64,000 nt of DNA from an uncultured Clostridia bacterium (GTDB lineage: Bacteria > Bacillota > Clostridia > Christensenellales > UBA1242), in NCBI GenBank assembly GCA_934756675.1, contig CAKVLG010000004.1:31790-95789 (forward strand). The letters run 5' to 3'. This document shows positions 26,590 through 33,944 of the stretch, in pieces; position 1 is the stretch's first letter; every line of letters starts with the position of its first letter. A program made the translations under genes and the position numbers. A model generated the notes under the pieces. It ran no database searches. It had not been told where the DNA came from and was given only the letters and a program-made list of their open reading frames with translations.

Positions 26590-27209
26590 TATTTACAAGC
26601 CTCCTCAACCTTTTTGATAGCTTCCTTAGTGAAGATTACTTTGTCAGATACAACAAGTTCATATGTGTTTAAAGTATCTGCAGTAGCAACATTTGCATTA
26701 GGAAGGTTTCTGCAAGAAAGAACAACTTTCTCGTCAGCATCGGTTGTAACAATTGTAAATCTCTTATCTATATTAAGAGCGTTTAAAATTTCAACCATGT
26801 TTTGTGTTTTGATAGCGTCAAGCTTGAGTTCGTCAAGAACAACAATAGCTTTTTCTTCCATCATCTTTGAAAGAGCACTAACAAAAGCACCTCTCTTCAT
26901 TTGCTTGTTAACCTTTTTAGAGAAATCTCTTGGTTTTGGAGCAAATACAACGCCACCCTTAATCCATTGTGGAGCACGGATAGAACCTTGTCTTGCATTA
27001 CCTGTACCTTTTTGTTTCCAAGGTTTTCTGCCACCACCACGAACTTCTGTACGTGTTAATGTGCTTTTTGTACCTTGTCTTTGGTTGCTAAGGTAAGCAA
27101 CAACGATTTGGTGAATAAGTGCTTCATTATAAGGTGCTTTAAATACTTCGTCAGAAAGAGTAATCTTACCAACTTCTTCGCCTTTAATATTAACAACTTT
27201 AGTTTGCAT
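26589..27209 (-). CDS. rplD: 50S ribosomal protein L4
   Basis: L4 lines the exit tunnel and in enterobacteria represses the S10 operon. The 206 residues include GGGRKPWKQKGTGNARQGS and GGVVFAPKPRDFSKKVNKQM. Long opposite-strand frames over it are shadows. It follows rplC by 17 nt. Confidence 0.97.
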   Translation of the reverse strand: MQTKVVNIKGEEVGKITLSDEVFKAPYNEALIHQIVVAYLSNQRQGTKSTLTRTEVRGGGRKPWKQKGTGNARQGSIRAPQWIKGGVVFAPKPRDFSKKVNKQMKRGAFVSALSKMMEEKAIVVLDELKLDAIKTQNMVEILNALNIDKRFTIVTTDADEKVVLSCRNLPNANVATADTLNTYELVVSDKVIFTKEAIKKVEEACK

Positions 27210-27226
27210 ATCTCTCTCCTCCTGCC

Positions 27227-27856
27227 TTACGCCTTAACCGCAGTTTGGATTGTAACAACAGCACCCTTGCTTCCTGGGATAGCACCCTTAATTAAAAGTA
27301 AGTTTCTGTCTACATCAACTTTTGCGATTTCGAGATTTTGAATTGTAACTTTTTCGTTACCATATTGACCAGGCATCTTCTTGTTCTTGAAAACTCTAGA
27401 TGGAGTTGAGTTAGCACTAAGTGAACCAACTTCTCTATGAACAGGGCCAACACCATGAGTCATTTTAAGTCTGTGATGATTCCATCTTTGGATTGTACCA
27501 GTGAAACCTCTACCACGTGTGTAACCAGATACATCGATCTTGTCACCTTCGGCAAATACATCACATTTGATTTCTTTGCCAAGCTCCAAACCTTCTGTTG
27601 GAATATCGAATTCCTTTAAGTATTTCTTTGGAGCAACATTTGCTTTTTTCAAGTGGCCAGCTTCGGCCTTTGAAATTTTATTAGCCTTTGTATCAACAAA
27701 AGCAAGTTGAACAGCTGCGTAACCATCTTTCTCTACAGTCTTAATTTGAGAAACGGCACAAGGACCAGCTTCAACAACAGTCACAGGGATAACCAAACCT
27801 TTGTCGGTAAAGATCTGTGACATACCAATTTTCTTACCAAGTATAGCTTTATTCAT
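27227..27856 (-). CDS. rplC: 50S ribosomal protein L3
   Basis: L3 is a primary assembly protein near the peptidyl transferase centre. It has 209 residues from the ATG at 27856 (MNKAILGKKIGMSQIF); an in-frame GTG two codons upstream is an alternative. The motif RGRGFTGTIQRWNHHRLKMTHG and the GSLSANSTPSRVFKNKKMPG loop are diagnostic. Confidence 0.97.
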   Translation of the reverse strand: MNKAILGKKIGMSQIFTDKGLVIPVTVVEAGPCAVSQIKTVEKDGYAAVQLAFVDTKANKISKAEAGHLKKANVAPKKYLKEFDIPTEGLELGKEIKCDVFAEGDKIDVSGYTRGRGFTGTIQRWNHHRLKMTHGVGPVHREVGSLSANSTPSRVFKNKKMPGQYGNEKVTIQNLEIAKVDVDRNLLLIKGAIPGSKGAVVTIQTAVKA

Positions 27857-27876
27857 AATCACTTCTCTTCCCCCTG

Positions 27877-28185
27877 TTATAATTTAATATTGATATCTAC
27901 ACCACTAGGAAGATCAATCTTCATAAGTGCATCAACAGTTTTAGCTGATGGGTTGTAAATGTCAATAAGTCTTTTATGTGTTCTAATTTCAAATTGTTCA
28001 CGAGAATCTTTGTGTTTGTGAACTGAACGAAGGATTGTAACAATTTCCTTCTCTGTAGGCATTGGAATAGGTCCAGATACCTTAGCACCTGCTTTAGTAG
28101 CAGTTTCCACAATTCTTGCAGCAGACTGGTCAACAAGGTCATGGTCGTATGCTTTCAATTTAATTCTGATTTTTTGTGTTGCCAT
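27877..28185 (-). CDS. rpsJ: 30S ribosomal protein S10
   Basis: S10 lies in the small-subunit head and also pairs with NusB in antitermination. The 102 residues are canonical ([20 protein letters not shown], and the [12 protein letters not shown] motif). It is the first gene of the long S10-spc-alpha operon, 177 nt downstream of the inferred transcription start, with GGAGG before the ATG. Confidence 0.98.
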   Translation of the reverse strand: MATQKIRIKLKAYDHDLVDQSAARIVETATKAGAKVSGPIPMPTEKEIVTILRSVHKHKDSREQFEIRTHKRLIDIYNPSAKTVDALMKIDLPSGVDINIKL

Positions 28186-28362
28186 TAATTATTCCTCCAT
28201 TATTTTTTCCAAACTGAATGCGTCTCACCACACTGTAAACACTTTAATTCGTGGTTTGGCAAAGACGAGTTTGTCGCTAGAGTCAAGCTCTAACAATTGT
28301 CTGCATGAGTTATCTCGAATCAAGGCTCATCGAGCAATCTCCCGCATCATCCCAATTTACAG
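28186..28362 (-). promoter_or_regulatory. Long 5' leader of the S10 operon
   Basis: About 177 nt separate the inferred start from rpsJ without any ORF. On the minus strand small stems can form: CTCGA/TCGAG early in the leader and TAGAG/CTCTA further on. A regulatory leader is plausible for a ribosomal operon; no described leader family was recognised. Confidence 0.45.
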
Positions 28363-28369
28363 CGTGTAT

Positions 28370-28398
28370 ATTGTACTATACGCACGGCCCCGTGTCAA
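28370..28398 (-). promoter_or_regulatory. Promoter of the S10-spc-alpha operon
   Basis: Minus strand TTGACA (28393-28398), 17-nt spacer, TACAAT (28370-28375), with an AT-rich UP-like tract immediately upstream (28399-28430). This appears to drive about 16 kb of genes. Confidence 0.88.
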
Positions 28399-28433
28399 TA
28401 GTTTTTTACAATTTTTTTAATTTTTTTACAAAT

Positions 28434-28464
28434 AAAATACAGGACGCTCTATGTCCCGTATTTT
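28434..28464 (-). terminator. Terminator after the 76-aa hypothetical gene
   Basis: A 12-bp hairpin (AAAATACAGGAC with GTCCCGTATTTT) begins right at the gene's stop, followed on the minus strand by an AT-rich, T-containing tract. It separates the Xre module from the S10 promoter. Confidence 0.75.
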
Positions 28465-28695
28465 CTAATCATTTTGCTTGTCACAATACTTATCTAACAT
28501 GGAATAAATCACTTTACTCATCATTGCTAAATCATAGTACCACGCATTAACTATTTTAAAAAATTCTTTTAATATTTTTTCTTTTGTTTCTTGCGATGAA
28601 GGGAGCTTGTATTTATGTCTTACCCCATCTGCTTTCATAATCATTATTTTATCGTCTTTACAATTGCTATTTAATTCTTTTAAATAATCAAACAT
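28465..28695 (-). CDS. Small hypothetical protein, divergent from an Xre regulator
   Basis: No family was recognised. About 76 residues, hydrophilic and mostly helical, with a Met-rich middle (KIVNAWYYDLAMMSKVIYSML) and no signal peptide. Two adjacent ATGs are possible; the second (28695) is better spaced from GAGGT. It has a near-perfect promoter (28713-28741) that lies within an inverted repeat shared with the divergent Xre gene, so the two probably form a regulated pair. Confidence 0.6.
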   Translation of the reverse strand: MFDYLKELNSNCKDDKIMIMKADGVRHKYKLPSSQETKEKILKEFFKIVNAWYYDLAMMSKVIYSMLDKYCDKQND

Positions 28696-28712
28696 CATTA
28701 CCTCACACGTAA

Positions 28713-28741
28713 AGTATATTACTTACACGTCTATATGTCAA
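28713..28741 (-). promoter_or_regulatory. Promoter of the small hypothetical gene
   Basis: Minus strand TTGACA (28736-28741), 17-nt spacer, TATACT (28713-28718). One arm of an inverted repeat fills most of the spacer. Confidence 0.8.
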
Positions 28742-28771
28742 ATAGATTAATAAATTATTATAGACATGTAA
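28723..28771. promoter_or_regulatory. Inverted repeat, candidate Xre operator
   Basis: TTACACGTCTATA (28723-28735) and TATAGACATGTAA (28759-28771) are inverted copies matching at 12 of 13 positions, located in the divergent promoter region and overlapping the spacer of the minus-strand promoter. Confidence 0.6.
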
Positions 28772-28792
28772 ATTATATAACTAGGAGAGTAT

Positions 28793-28993
28793 ATGAGAGT
28801 TCGAATATTAGACATATTAAAAGAAAAAGGCAAAACCAAGTATTGGTTATGGTCGCAAACAGATATGAGTTATGGCAATTTTTCGAAGATTGTGAATAAC
28901 GAAACAAAATTAATCAGTTTTAAGAACATTGAATTATTTTGCGACATTTTAGATTGCACGCCTAACGACCTATTTGATTATAAAAAGAAATAA
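28793..28993 (+). CDS. Small Xre/Cro-type helix-turn-helix regulator
   Basis: A 66-residue single-domain DNA-binding protein of the Cro/C1 family, in the short form with no extra effector domain. The HTH runs from about residue 12 to 60 and contains SYGNFSKIVNNETK and the C-terminal CDILDCTPNDLFDY, typical of this subgroup. The ATG follows AGGAGAG. It is transcribed away from the 76-aa gene and probably represses both through the inverted repeat between them. A terminator follows directly. Confidence 0.85.
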   Translation: MRVRILDILKEKGKTKYWLWSQTDMSYGNFSKIVNNETKLISFKNIELFCDILDCTPNDLFDYKKK

Positions 28994-28998
28994 TTAAC

Positions 28999-29022
28999 GC
29001 CACCTTACTGGGTGGCTTTTTT
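28999..29022 (+). terminator. Terminator after the Xre gene
   Basis: GCCACC/GGTGGC hairpin (28999-29004 with 29011-29016) followed by TTTTTT. Confidence 0.85.
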
Positions 29023-29053
29023 ATTGTCAATGGTAGTTTTTATTGACAATAAA

Positions 29054-29076
29054 AAAATCGCCATTTGGCGATTTTT
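29054..29076 (-). terminator. Terminator after rplA
   Basis: AATCGCC/GGCGATT hairpin (29056-29062 with 29067-29073), A-run and T-run on either side, 7 nt downstream of the rplA stop. Confidence 0.85.
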
Positions 29077-29082
29077 GTTTTT

Positions 29083-29769
29083 CTATACTCTATAAGTTGT
29101 ATGGATTCCAGGGCCCATAGTAGCACTAATAGAAATACTCTTTAAATATGTACCCTTAGCAGCTTGTGGTTTAGCTTTAACCAAAGCGTCCATAACAGTA
29201 TCATAGTTTTCGAGTAATTTGTCTGGACCAAAGCTCTTTTTACCAATAGTAACATGGATAATACCAAACTTATCAAGTCTGTATTCAACTTTACCAGCTT
29301 TGATATCTTTAATAGCTTTTGTAACGTCCATAGTAACAGTACCACTCTTTGGGTTTGGCATAAGACCACGAGGTCCAAGAACTCTAGCGATTCTACCAAC
29401 TAACCCCATCATGTCTGGTGTTGTGATACAAGCATCGAAATCAAGCCAGTTTTCTTTTAAAATTTTGTCAATGATTTCTTCAGCGCCAACAACGTCAGCA
29501 CCATTAGCTCTAGCTTCATCAGCTTTGTCACCTTTGGCAATAACTAAAACTTTAACGTTTTTACCAGTACCATTAGGGAGAACTACAGAGCCACGAACTT
29601 GTTGATCAGCATTCTTTGGGTCAACACCGAGCTTAACGTGAAGTTCGATAGTTTCATCAAATTTAGCTTTAGCTGTATCAATAACAAGAGCCATAGCATC
29701 TTTTGGTTCATAAATTTTAGAGCGCTCAACTAAAGAGGCGCTAGCTTTATAATTTTTTCCGCGAATCAT
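29083..29769 (-). CDS. rplA: 50S ribosomal protein L1
   Basis: L1 forms the mobile stalk at the E site. The 228 residues are of usual length, with the conserved [20 protein letters not shown] segment. It is the last gene of the rpmG-secE-nusG-rplK-rplA operon. A terminator follows at once, so rplJ and rplL, normally next, are elsewhere. Confidence 0.98.
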   Translation of the reverse strand: MIRGKNYKASASLVERSKIYEPKDAMALVIDTAKAKFDETIELHVKLGVDPKNADQQVRGSVVLPNGTGKNVKVLVIAKGDKADEARANGADVVGAEEIIDKILKENWLDFDACITTPDMMGLVGRIARVLGPRGLMPNPKSGTVTMDVTKAIKDIKAGKVEYRLDKFGIIHVTIGKKSFGPDKLLENYDTVMDALVKAKPQAAKGTYLKSISISATMGPGIHTTYRV

Positions 29770-29780
29770 AGTTTGCCTCC

Positions 29781-30212
29781 TTATTCTTCTACTGTAATGC
29801 CCATAGAACGAGCAGTACCCTTAATCATACTCATAGCTGCTTCCACAGTGTTTGCATTAAGATCTTTCATCTTAGTTTCTGCAATTTCTTTAACTTGAGC
29901 TTGAGTTAATTTTCCGACTTTTTCTTTGTTTGGTTTTGCACTTGCTTTATCAAGACCGAGAGCCTTTAAAATAAGAACGGCTGCTGGAGGAGTCTTCATA
30001 ACAAATTCAAAAGATCTGTCCGCATAAATAGTCATTACTACTGGAATAATAAGACCTGCTTGTGCTGCGGTTTTTTCGTTAAATTCCTTAACGAATGCTG
30101 GAAGGTTAATTCCATGTGGACCAAGAGTAGAACCTACTGGAGGACCTGCAGTAGCTTTACCAGCTGGCAACTGGAGCTTTACGACTGCTTGAATTTTTTT
30201 AACTGGTGCCAT
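29781..30212 (-). CDS. rplK: 50S ribosomal protein L11
   Basis: L11 forms the GTPase-associated centre with 23S rRNA. The 143 residues start at the ATG at 30212 ([15 protein letters not shown]), which follows AAAGGAG; the frame is open 28 codons further but unconserved. The [20 protein letters not shown] motif is canonical. Confidence 0.97.
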   Translation of the reverse strand: MAPVKKIQAVVKLQLPAGKATAGPPVGSTLGPHGINLPAFVKEFNEKTAAQAGLIIPVVMTIYADRSFEFVMKTPPAAVLILKALGLDKASAKPNKEKVGKLTQAQVKEIAETKMKDLNANTVEAAMSMIKGTARSMGITVEE

Positions 30213-30315
30213 AATATCTCCTTTATCCAAATTGGATAGGCGTGGTTTTATTGAAAGTATAAAAAATTTACTTTCTCCCACATATATCAAAAGCAATTAC
30301 GCTTTTAATAACAAA

Positions 30316-30843
30316 TTAAATGAGTTCAATTTGACTGTAATCAAGTTCAACACTTGTTTCTCTACCAAACATTTCAACAATGACTTTGCATTTTTGATTG
30401 TCTGCATCAATAGATTGAACTTCACCAACAAAACCGTCAAGTGGACCGCCTTTAACCTTGATCTTATCGCCAACATTAACCTTAATGTCAACCATAATTT
30501 TTTCAAGGTGCATTTTACTAACTTCTTCGTCAGTTAATGGAAGTGGTCTACCTTGAGGGCCAACGAAACCTGTTACACCACGAGTGTTAACAATAGTGTG
30601 CCACAACTTATCATCATAACGCATTTTCATAAGCACGTAGCATGGAAACATCTTTTTTTGAACAACTTTCTTTTTGCCGTTTTTTTCTTCAATAACATCT
30701 TCCATAGGGATTTTAACTTCCAAGATTTTGTCTTGAAGATTGTTTTTAGCAATACATTTGTTTAAGCCGTCAAGGGCCATATTTTCGTAACCCGAATAAG
30801 TATGAATAACGTACCACTTTGGTTCTTCTAGAATATCTGCCAT
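30316..30843 (-). CDS. nusG: Transcription termination/antitermination protein NusG
   Basis: NusG binds RNA polymerase through its NGN domain and modulates pausing and coupling to translation. The 175 residues show the NGN domain (KWYVIHTYSGYENMALDGL; VLMKMRYDDKLWHTIVNTRG) and a C-terminal KOW domain (KVKGGPLDGFVGEVQSID). It lies between secE and rplK as usual. Confidence 0.97.
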   Translation of the reverse strand: MADILEEPKWYVIHTYSGYENMALDGLNKCIAKNNLQDKILEVKIPMEDVIEEKNGKKKVVQKKMFPCYVLMKMRYDDKLWHTIVNTRGVTGFVGPQGRPLPLTDEEVSKMHLEKIMVDIKVNVGDKIKVKGGPLDGFVGEVQSIDADNQKCKVIVEMFGRETSVELDYSQIELI

Positions 30844-30854
30844 AATTTTTCTCC

Positions 30855-31097
30855 TTATTTAATTAAGCTGATAAGCCACGAGAGTAAGCTATCTATACCC
30901 AAAACAAGCAAAGTAAAAATAGCAACAACAGAAATAACCATTCCTGTTTGCTTCATAGTTTTGCCAAAAGATGGCCAAGAAACCTTTTTAAGTTCACTCA
31001 TAGTTTCGCGTGTTTTACTAACTTTAACAGTTTTATCTTTTTTAGCTTTCTTTGGTTTAACTTTTACATTGTTTTGTACAATTTCGTTTTTTGCCAT
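30855..31097 (-). CDS. secE: Preprotein translocase subunit SecE
   Basis: SecE clamps SecY in the membrane. The 80-residue short form has a Lys-rich cytoplasmic N-terminus, the amphipathic ELKKVSWPSFGKTMKQT segment and a single C-terminal membrane helix, as in Gram-positive bacteria. It lies between rpmG and nusG. Confidence 0.96.
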   Translation of the reverse strand: MAKNEIVQNNVKVKPKKAKKDKTVKVSKTRETMSELKKVSWPSFGKTMKQTGMVISVVAIFTLLVLGIDSLLSWLISLIK

Positions 31098-31109
31098 TAC
31101 GCTCTCCTA

Positions 31110-31259
31110 CTATTTTGTTTCTTTATGAACAGTGTGCTTTTTGCAGAATGGGCAGAACTTTTTAAGTTCGATTCTATCAGGTGTATTTTTCTTATTTTTC
31201 ATGTTGTCGTAATTTCTTTGTTTGCATTCTGTGCACTCTAATGTAATCTTGTTTCTCAT
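31110..31259 (-). CDS. rpmG: 50S ribosomal protein L33, zinc form
   Basis: A 49-residue protein reading [20 protein letters not shown] and ending [15 protein letters not shown]. Cys9, Cys12, Cys36 and Cys39 form the zinc site, so this is the C+ form. It is the first gene of the secE-nusG-rplK-rplA operon and lies 49 nt downstream of a consensus promoter. The ATG at 31259 follows AGGAG. Confidence 0.97.
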   Translation of the reverse strand: MRNKITLECTECKQRNYDNMKNKKNTPDRIELKKFCPFCKKHTVHKETK

Positions 31260-31307
31260 AATTTTTCTCCTAAAAAATTAACACTACCTGTTGGTAAGTG
31301 CGTTAGT

Positions 31308-31336
31308 ATAATATCACACCCACCAAGCGATGTCAA
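31308..31336 (-). promoter_or_regulatory. Promoter of rpmG-secE-nusG-rplK-rplA
   Basis: Minus strand TTGACA (31331-31336), 17-nt spacer, TATTAT (31308-31313). The leader starts with a small CACTTACC/GGTAGTG hairpin (about 31281-31302). Confidence 0.87.
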
Positions 31337-31362
31337 TAGAAATTTTATCTTTTTTATACTTG

Positions 31363-32388
31363 TTAAAGTTTAATTGTACTCGATGGTACAATCTTTAATG
31401 GGCTGATTATTCCCTTTCCGTTTTTAAAACCAATATATCCAGCTGCGCCAATCATAGCAGCATTGTCTGTGCAAAGCGAAAGCTCTGGGTAATAAACCTT
31501 GGCGCCGATCTTTTCGCCAGCTTGCGTCATGGCTTCGCGAAGCGCTGCATTAGCACTAACACCACCAGCAAGCACAATCTTTTTATATCCAAACTTTTCC
31601 GCAGCCATAATTGTTTTTGTGACAAGCATTTCCACAGCTTGTTTTTGGAAAGACGCACAAATATCGTCAACTGGAACATTTTCGCCACGTTGCTCAATAT
31701 TGTGCACATAATTCACAACTGCCGTCTTTATACCGCTATATGAAAAATTGAAGTCGTTTGATTTGTGCAACTTTATAAACTCTATGTCGCTTTTACCATT
31801 TTTAGCATGCGCCTGTACGCTTGGCCCACCAGGATATGGGAGCCCCAAAACCCTTGCGACTTTGTCAAACGCTTCGCCAACAGCATCATCTGTTGTTGTA
31901 CCAATAAGCTTACGGTCACCACTTTTGGTAATTTCGACAAGTGCCGTGTGCCCACCACTTACAATTAAGCACAAAAATGGCGGATTTAATTCCTTAAATG
32001 CAATATAATTTGCAGCAATGTGTCCTTCTATGTGATTTACACCAATAAGTGGTTTGTGGTGGCTGTATGCAAGCCCTTTTGCAAAATTAACCCCAACAAT
32101 CAACGCACCAAGCAAACCCGCGCCATAAGTAACGGCAATTGCATCCATATCGTCAATCGTCATGTTTGCACGTTTCAACGCCTCTTTGCAAACACCACTT
32201 ATGTTGACCGCATGGTTACGCGATGCAATTTCTGGCACAACACCGCCATAAAGCGTGTGAATGTCAATTTGGCTAGAAATGGCATTTGAAATAACTTCTC
32301 TTCCATTTTTGACAATTGCAACACCTGTGTCATCACAGCTAGATTCAATAGCTAAAATATATGTGTCCTTATTCATTTCCTGGTTCAC
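31363..32388 (-). CDS. tsaD: tRNA N6-threonylcarbamoyladenosine transferase TsaD
   Basis: TsaD, with TsaB and TsaE, transfers threonylcarbamoyl to A37 of ANN-decoding tRNAs. The 341 residues show the ASKHA ATPase fold, with AIESSCDDTGVA near the N-terminus, the metal-binding HIEGH near 118 and the SGGHTALV nucleotide loop. Either GTG at 32388 or ATG at 32376 could be the start; both lie inside the preceding coiled-coil gene, so translation is coupled. It is the third gene of the prfB operon. Confidence 0.96.
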   Translation of the reverse strand: MNQEMNKDTYILAIESSCDDTGVAIVKNGREVISNAISSQIDIHTLYGGVVPEIASRNHAVNISGVCKEALKRANMTIDDMDAIAVTYGAGLLGALIVGVNFAKGLAYSHHKPLIGVNHIEGHIAANYIAFKELNPPFLCLIVSGGHTALVEITKSGDRKLIGTTTDDAVGEAFDKVARVLGLPYPGGPSVQAHAKNGKSDIEFIKLHKSNDFNFSYSGIKTAVVNYVHNIEQRGENVPVDDICASFQKQAVEMLVTKTIMAAEKFGYKKIVLAGGVSANAALREAMTQAGEKIGAKVYYPELSLCTDNAAMIGAAGYIGFKNGKGIISPLKIVPSSTIKL

Positions 32389-32755
32389 CTGGTCTTTCTG
32401 TTAACTTTTCCAAATTTTCTAAAATTTTATGCATTTGTGCATCAATTTCGTCAACTTTACCACTCAATGCCATAAACTCTTCAACAAGTTTTCTTCTCTC
32501 TTCTTTTTCTTCTTTCACAATTCTATCTTCTTGCATTTCATTTGCAGATTCTAGCTCGTCAAAAAAGCCTTCTTCTTCGTTGCCAGTAGCAATATATCCG
32601 CCAGATTCAAGCTCGCCATTTTTTCTTGCTTTTACAAGTTTCTTCGAAATCTTTTCGTCAACTTTTTCCATTTTCTTCATAATTTCATTAACACGAGCAA
32701 AAATTTCTTCACGCTCTTTTGTCAATGCTTCAACTTGTTTCATTATTTCTTTCAT
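32369..32755 (-). CDS. Small charged coiled-coil protein between prfB and tsaD
   Basis: No family was recognised. The 128 residues are nearly all Lys/Glu-rich helix in two coiled-coil stretches (1-45 and 75-120) separated by a Gly-containing linker ([15 protein letters not shown]). There are no Cys and no signal peptide. It overlaps the prfB stop by 4 nt (ATGA) and tsaD by about 20 nt, so it is translationally coupled to both. The position suggests a translation-related role, but that is inference only. Confidence 0.75.
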   Translation of the reverse strand: MKEIMKQVEALTKEREEIFARVNEIMKKMEKVDEKISKKLVKARKNGELESGGYIATGNEEEGFFDELESANEMQEDRIVKEEKEERRKLVEEFMALSGKVDEIDAQMHKILENLEKLTERPGEPGNE

Positions 32756-33853
32756 CTCTCTACCCCTTCCTTTAAGTTTTCTATTATAAATGGCTGAATA
32801 TTGCCATCTAAAACTCCGTCTGTATCACTTGTTTCATAGTTTGTGCGGTGATCTTTTACAAGGGAGTATGGGTGCAAAACATAAGACCTTATTTGGCTAC
32901 CCCACTCAATTTTGTTTTGCTTGCCTTTTTCTTTAAGTTTTTCCGCTTCGCGCCTTTCTTCTTCTTTTTGCAAAAGCTTTGCTTTTAACATTGCAAGCGC
33001 TTGCATTTTGTTTTGCAACTGACTGCGTTCGTTTTGGCAGCATACAACAATGCCAGTTGGAATATGCGTTATGCGTATTGCAGACTCCACTTTGTTCACG
33101 TTTTGCCCGCCAGCACCACCACTGCGGTATGTTTCTATTTTTATATCCTTGTCGTCAATAACAACTTCATTGTCGCTATTAACCATTGGCGAAACATTGC
33201 AGCTAGCAAACGATGTATGCCTGCGATGATTACTGTCGAAAGGAGAAATCCTTACAAGTCTATGTATTCCGTTTTCGTTTTTAAGATTACCATATGCCTT
33301 ATCGCCACTAACTAACGCATACACACTTTTAAGCCCCGCACCGTCACCGGCAGTCATGTCAAGAATGGTCATCTCGTACCCCATTTTTTCGCAATATCGC
33401 TTATACATGCGGAGTAACATTTCCGTCCAGTCTTGTGCTTCTTCGCCGCCAGCACCCGAGTGTAACTCGAGCAAAGCATCGTTTTCGTCATATTTGCCAG
33501 AATATAACGTCTGCAAATATAACTTTTCAATATTTACACTTAACGCTTTTAGTTCACTATCTAAATTTTCTTGCTCGCTCTGCTCTAAACTATCTGCCAA
33601 ATCCATCATTTCCGATAAGAATTTAGATTGCGATTTGCATGAATGCAATAATGCGAGTAACTTTTCAAGCTCGCGTTTTTCGTTTCCAACACGCTTTGCT
33701 TTTGTCGCATCTTTATAAAAATCTGGTGCAGTTTCTTCTTTTGTAAGCAAATTAAGCTTGCTTGCTAACGCATTTTCGTCAAAGGCAGTCGAGAGAGCTT
33801 TTTAGCTTTCCCAAACAGTCATTTAACAAATTTTGCCTTTCCATATTATTCAT
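32752..33853 (-). CDS. prfB: Peptide chain release factor 2, with programmed +1 frameshift
   Basis: RF2 terminates translation at UAA and UGA. The gene is in two frames: codons from the ATG at 33853 (or 33844) run to CTT (33782-33784) and an in-frame TGA (33779-33781). Skipping one base (CTT-TGA-C to CTT-GAC) joins the main frame, giving about 366 residues. The main part has the anticodon-like SPF tripeptide ([14 protein letters not shown]) and the GGQ motif ([10 protein letters not shown]). This is the known RF2 autoregulatory frameshift. Two oddities: the purine-rich stimulator 3-6 nt before the slip codon is absent, and the ATG at 33853 lies 6 nt after a -10 box with no ribosome binding site. 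Confidence 0.93.
33779..33784 (-). promoter_or_regulatory. RF2 programmed +1 frameshift site
   Basis: Minus strand CTTTGA followed by C. UGA-C is a weak stop context, as in other prfB genes. The upstream 20 nt are pyrimidine-rich (CTCTCTCGACTGC) instead of carrying an AGGGGG-like sequence. Confidence 0.9.
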
Positions 33854-33859
33854 ATTAAT

Positions 33860-33887
33860 ATATTAACACAATTTTTCTCGTTTGCAA
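33860..33887 (-). promoter_or_regulatory. Promoter giving a leaderless prfB mRNA
   Basis: Minus strand TTGCAA (33882-33887), 16-nt spacer, TAATAT (33860-33865), then 6 nt to the ATG at 33853. Confidence 0.55.
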
Positions 33888-33902
33888 ATAGTTTATTCCA
33901 AA

Positions 33903-33936
33903 AAAAATAAATCCACAGTTTGTGGATTTATTTTAT
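33903..33936 (-). terminator. Terminator after the large repeat protein gene
   Basis: AAATAAATCCACA/TGTGGATTTATTT hairpin with a 3-nt loop, just downstream of the gene ending at 33945. Confidence 0.85.
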
Positions 33937-33944
33937 TATTTCAA

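Noticed and set aside
26347..27096. Plus-strand open frame of 249 codons
   Set aside because: Antisense shadow of rplW and rplD; both of those are certain.
32752..33781. prfB as a frame-disrupted pseudogene or sequencing error
   Set aside because: CTT-TGA-C at this position is the known RF2 programmed frameshift, and both halves are conserved.
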